From Candidatus Aquidulcis sp. (GTDB lineage Bacteria > Chloroflexota > Anaerolineae > Anaerolineales > E44-bin32): 8,251 bases of DNA. The DNA lies in the NCBI GenBank assembly GCA_020723365.1, contig DYJB01000126.1:1-8251 (forward strand), in the 5' to 3' direction. Positions 7,189 through 8,251 of this stretch are shown here, one piece after another. The notes under the pieces were generated by a model. That model was not told the DNA's origin and searched no databases. It saw nothing but the letters and a program-made list of their open reading frames with translations. The position numbers were made by a program, and so were the translations under genes. Every line of letters starts with the position of its first letter. The first letter of the stretch is position 1.

Positions 7189-7479
7189 CTAGAGGTCGGG
7201 CGGGGGAGTAGGCGGGGTGGAGCTGGCGAGGCCGCCCGCCCTGAGCAAGGGTGGGGGGCCCCACAGGCGGCCGGACTCGTCGACGAGTCCAACGGAGGCC
7301 GAAAGGACGAACTGGTCCCCTGCCATGTCATGTCCGGGATGGAGCCCCGGCCCCGCTCTGGCGGTGGGCAGGCCGGCGCCAGCGGCCGTGAGGCTTTCGC
7401 CGAAGAAGTGAACACCCACGGCCAGCAGGCAGACGACCAGCAGCAGGCAGGCCCACCCGGTGCTAGTCCTGCTGGACAT
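7189..7479 (-). CDS. Small membrane-anchored or secreted protein of unknown function
   Basis: I do not recognise a named family. The 96-residue product has a hydrophobic segment at about 9-26 (WACLLLVVCLLAVGVHFF), which acts as an uncleaved anchor or signal peptide. An outward-facing region follows with a His/Asp/Met cluster, HPGHDMAGDQF (47-57), that could bind a metal, and a proline-rich end (TPPTPPPDL). The ATG at 7479 overlaps the end of the repressor gene by 17 nt and has a good ribosome site, AGGGAG (complement of 7486-7491), 6 nt upstream. The overlap and ribosome site suggest translational coupling and make the gene credible. The ATPase gene follows after 87 nt on the same strand, so this is probably part of the metal operon, perhaps an extracytoplasmic metal-binding accessory. 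That role is inference only. Confidence 0.72.
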   Translation of the reverse strand: MSSRTSTGWACLLLVVCLLAVGVHFFGESLTAAGAGLPTARAGPGLHPGHDMAGDQFVLSASVGLVDESGRLWGPPPLLRAGGLASSTPPTPPPDL

Positions 7480-7780
7480 GCCGCACTCCCTGCTCGAACA
7501 GCGTCAGGATGTGTTTGTCCTCGATGCGGTAGAAGACTTCCTTGCCCCGCCGGCGGGCGACGACGATCCCGGTCTGGCGCAGCCCTCGCAGATGGTGCGA
7601 GACGGCCGACTCGCTGAGCCCGATGATCTCGGCCAGCCCGCCGACGTTCGTCTCCTGCCGGCTGAGGGCCGAGAGCAGGCGCACGCGGCTGGTATCGCTG
7701 AAGGCGCGGAACAGCTCCGCCACGTGGGCGGCCGTGTGTTCGTCGAGGGCGGGGGAGGTTCGCTTGGATGCCATCATCAT
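7463..7780 (-). CDS. ArsR/SmtB-family metal-responsive transcriptional repressor (alpha5-site type)
   Basis: This 105-residue protein is a standard ArsR/SmtB winged helix: ELFRAFSDTSRVRLLSAL (22-39), the helix-turn-helix VGGLAEIIGLSESAVSHHLR (46-65), and a wing RRRGKEVFYRI (76-86). It has no cysteine, so the CxC alpha3 arsenic/cadmium site is absent. The C-terminal helix carries Asp88-x-His90-x10-His101-x2-Gln104. This is the spacing of the alpha5 zinc/cobalt site of CzrA and SmtB (Asp, His, His, His/Glu), with Gln at the fourth position. Such proteins leave DNA when metal binds and so switch on efflux genes. It heads an operon with a P2 ATPase and a VIT transporter and has a matching operator over its own promoter. 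Three consecutive ATG codons (7780, 7777, 7774) make the exact start ambiguous, and no ribosome site is visible before them. Which metal it senses is unresolved. Confidence 0.94.
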   Translation of the reverse strand: MMMASKRTSPALDEHTAAHVAELFRAFSDTSRVRLLSALSRQETNVGGLAEIIGLSESAVSHHLRGLRQTGIVVARRRGKEVFYRIEDKHILTLFEQGVRHVQQD

Positions 7781-7800
7781 GTATGAACAGGTGTTTGAGT
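7781..7800 (-). promoter_or_regulatory. ArsR/SmtB-type operator for the metal operon
   Basis: Between the repressor start and its -10 box lies TGAACA-GG-TGTTTGA (plus strand, 7784-7798). Its perfect core AACA-GG-TGTT has a 4-2-4 symmetry. The TGAACA half with a 2-nt centre is typical of sites bound by SmtB/CzrA-class repressors, which are imperfect 12-2-12 repeats. It covers the expected transcription start, so bound repressor would block transcription. Known consensus plus position support it; the outer arms are only loosely symmetric. Confidence 0.7.
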
Positions 7801-7828
7801 ATTATACCTGAAGTCGGGCAGCCCGCAA
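7801..7828 (-). promoter_or_regulatory. Sigma70-like promoter of the arsR-ATPase-VIT operon
   Basis: On the minus strand a perfect TATAAT is read from 7806 to 7801, with TTGCGG (7828-7823) 16 nt upstream as a weak -35. In a GC-rich window an exact TATAAT just before a repressor gene and next to its operator is unlikely to be chance. Transcription would start near 7793-7795, leaving a leader of only about 12-15 nt without a ribosome site, so the first gene may be translated from a near-leaderless message. Confidence 0.72.
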
Positions 7829-7847
7829 GCCTGGCTCGTGCTGCCCG
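7815..7847. repeat. Inverted repeat (8-bp arms) around the arsR -35 region
   Basis: CGGGCAGC at 7815-7822 and GCTGCCCG at 7840-7847 are perfect complements separated by 17 nt. The spacer holds a smaller AGCC-T-GGCT palindrome. The left arm sits inside the promoter spacer and the repeat encloses the weak -35 hexamer. It may be a second protein-binding site or a hairpin in a transcript crossing this divergent region. Its role is not known. Confidence 0.45.
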
Positions 7848-7912
7848 GCGCCAGGGCCTTCGACTGGAGGTGGCCGGGGTGGGCCCAACTGGCGCGGTCC
7901 GGGGCAGGGGTC

Positions 7913-7918
7913 TATAGT
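7913..7918 (+). promoter_or_regulatory. Possible -10 element for the lipoprotein gene
   Basis: TATAGT at 7913-7918 lies about 100 nt upstream of the lipoprotein ATG within otherwise very GC-rich DNA. It matches the -10 consensus at five of six positions. A good -35 is not visible at 16-18 nt (the region reads TGGCGC). It is the only AT-rich element in the leader, so it is the best promoter candidate, at low confidence. Confidence 0.35.
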
Positions 7919-8016
7919 CTCCGGTGCGGTCCCTGCCTCCCCGGGGGGACTGGGGGCGACCCTCCGCGCGCCGATGGTTCCGCACGCACGTTCAGCCGTC
8001 GAGAGAGGAGACCGCT

Positions 8017-8251
8017 ATGCTCAACCGCAGACTGCTGACCGCATTGCTCGCCTGCGCCATCCTCGTCCTTCTCCTGAGCGCCTGCAAGCCCACCTGCACC
8101 GAGGCACAGCTCCAGGCCCCGGTGGACCTCGATCCGGACGGCGAGTGGAACGTCATCGACATCGACGCACCTCCCCCGGCCAACCTGGTGGAGTTCACCT
8201 GGGGCTACCCCATCTCGACTTGCGAGCCGGACTTCTTCGAGATGTACGTCT
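8017..8251 (+). CDS. Lipoprotein of unknown function, 3' end beyond the window
   Basis: An open frame starts at ATG 8017 and runs off the window edge without a stop, giving 78 visible residues. It begins with a classic lipoprotein signal: MLNRR, a hydrophobic core, then the lipobox LSAC with the lipidated Cys23. The mature part starts CKPTCTEAQLQAP and continues through a DIDAPPPANLVEFTWGYP stretch and a second short Cys block (STCEPDFF), so Cys27 and the later Cys may form a disulfide. The start is supported by a strong purine-rich ribosome site, GAGAGGAG (8001-8008), 8 nt upstream. The TWGYP region resembles the opening of a beta-sandwich (fibronectin-like) domain often found in surface lipoproteins, but too little is visible to name the domain. 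It is divergent from the metal operon, with a 236-nt gap to the repressor start. No functional link to that operon is shown. Confidence 0.88.
   Translation, partial: MLNRRLLTALLACAILVLLLSACKPTCTEAQLQAPVDLDPDGEWNVIDIDAPPPANLVEFTWGYPISTCEPDFFEMYV

Noticed and set aside
6969..7985. 338-codon minus-strand open frame covering the repressor and small-protein region
   Set aside because: It runs out of frame through the ArsR gene, is Arg/Pro/Ala-rich, and crosses the promoter and operator. The ArsR frame is strongly supported instead.

Overview
The window is GC-rich and bacterial. It resembles DNA from a deep-branching, probably anaerobic lineage such as Chloroflexota. That placement is an inference from protein style (a tungsten aldehyde oxidoreductase, a half-size EamA transporter, a lipoprotein with a Cys-rich N-terminus) and from codon use. 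No rRNA or other phylogenetic marker is present to confirm it.

Positions 1-2907 hold a plus-strand group. It begins with the C-terminal part of a class II (zinc) aldolase, cut by the window edge. A complete AOR-type tungstopterin/iron-sulfur aldehyde:ferredoxin oxidoreductase follows 23 nt later, then a 140-residue EamA/DMT-type membrane protein 57 nt further on. A reasonable reading is that the aldolase releases a small aldehyde, the AOR oxidises it to a carboxylate with ferredoxin as acceptor, and the transporter may move a related metabolite. The transporter link is only positional.

Positions 2908-3719 are mostly non-coding or decayed. There is a strong GC hairpin after the transporter gene, then the C-terminal half of a MacB/LolD-type ABC ATPase. 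This remnant has no Walker A and a damaged signature motif, and no permease gene lies beside it.

Positions 3720-7780 form a minus-strand operon, read from high to low coordinates: an ArsR/SmtB-family repressor with an alpha5-type metal site, a small membrane-anchored protein overlapping the repressor gene by 17 nt, an 822-residue P2-type cation ATPase, a VIT1/CCC1-family Fe/Mn transporter, and possibly a tiny hydrophobic ORF overlapping the VIT stop. A TATAAT box adjoins a TGAACA-GG-TGTTTGA operator just upstream of the repressor start, so metal-responsive autoregulation is likely. A P2 ATPase (rather than P1B) under an ArsR repressor and coupled to a VIT protein, with unusual residues in the transmembrane ion site, is the most interesting system here. 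It looks like a divalent-cation (Mn, Fe, Zn or Ca) homeostasis module.

Positions 7807-8016 are a divergent intergenic region with an 8-bp-arm inverted repeat around the repressor -35 region. From 8017 to the edge, a plus-strand lipoprotein gene begins and runs out of the window.
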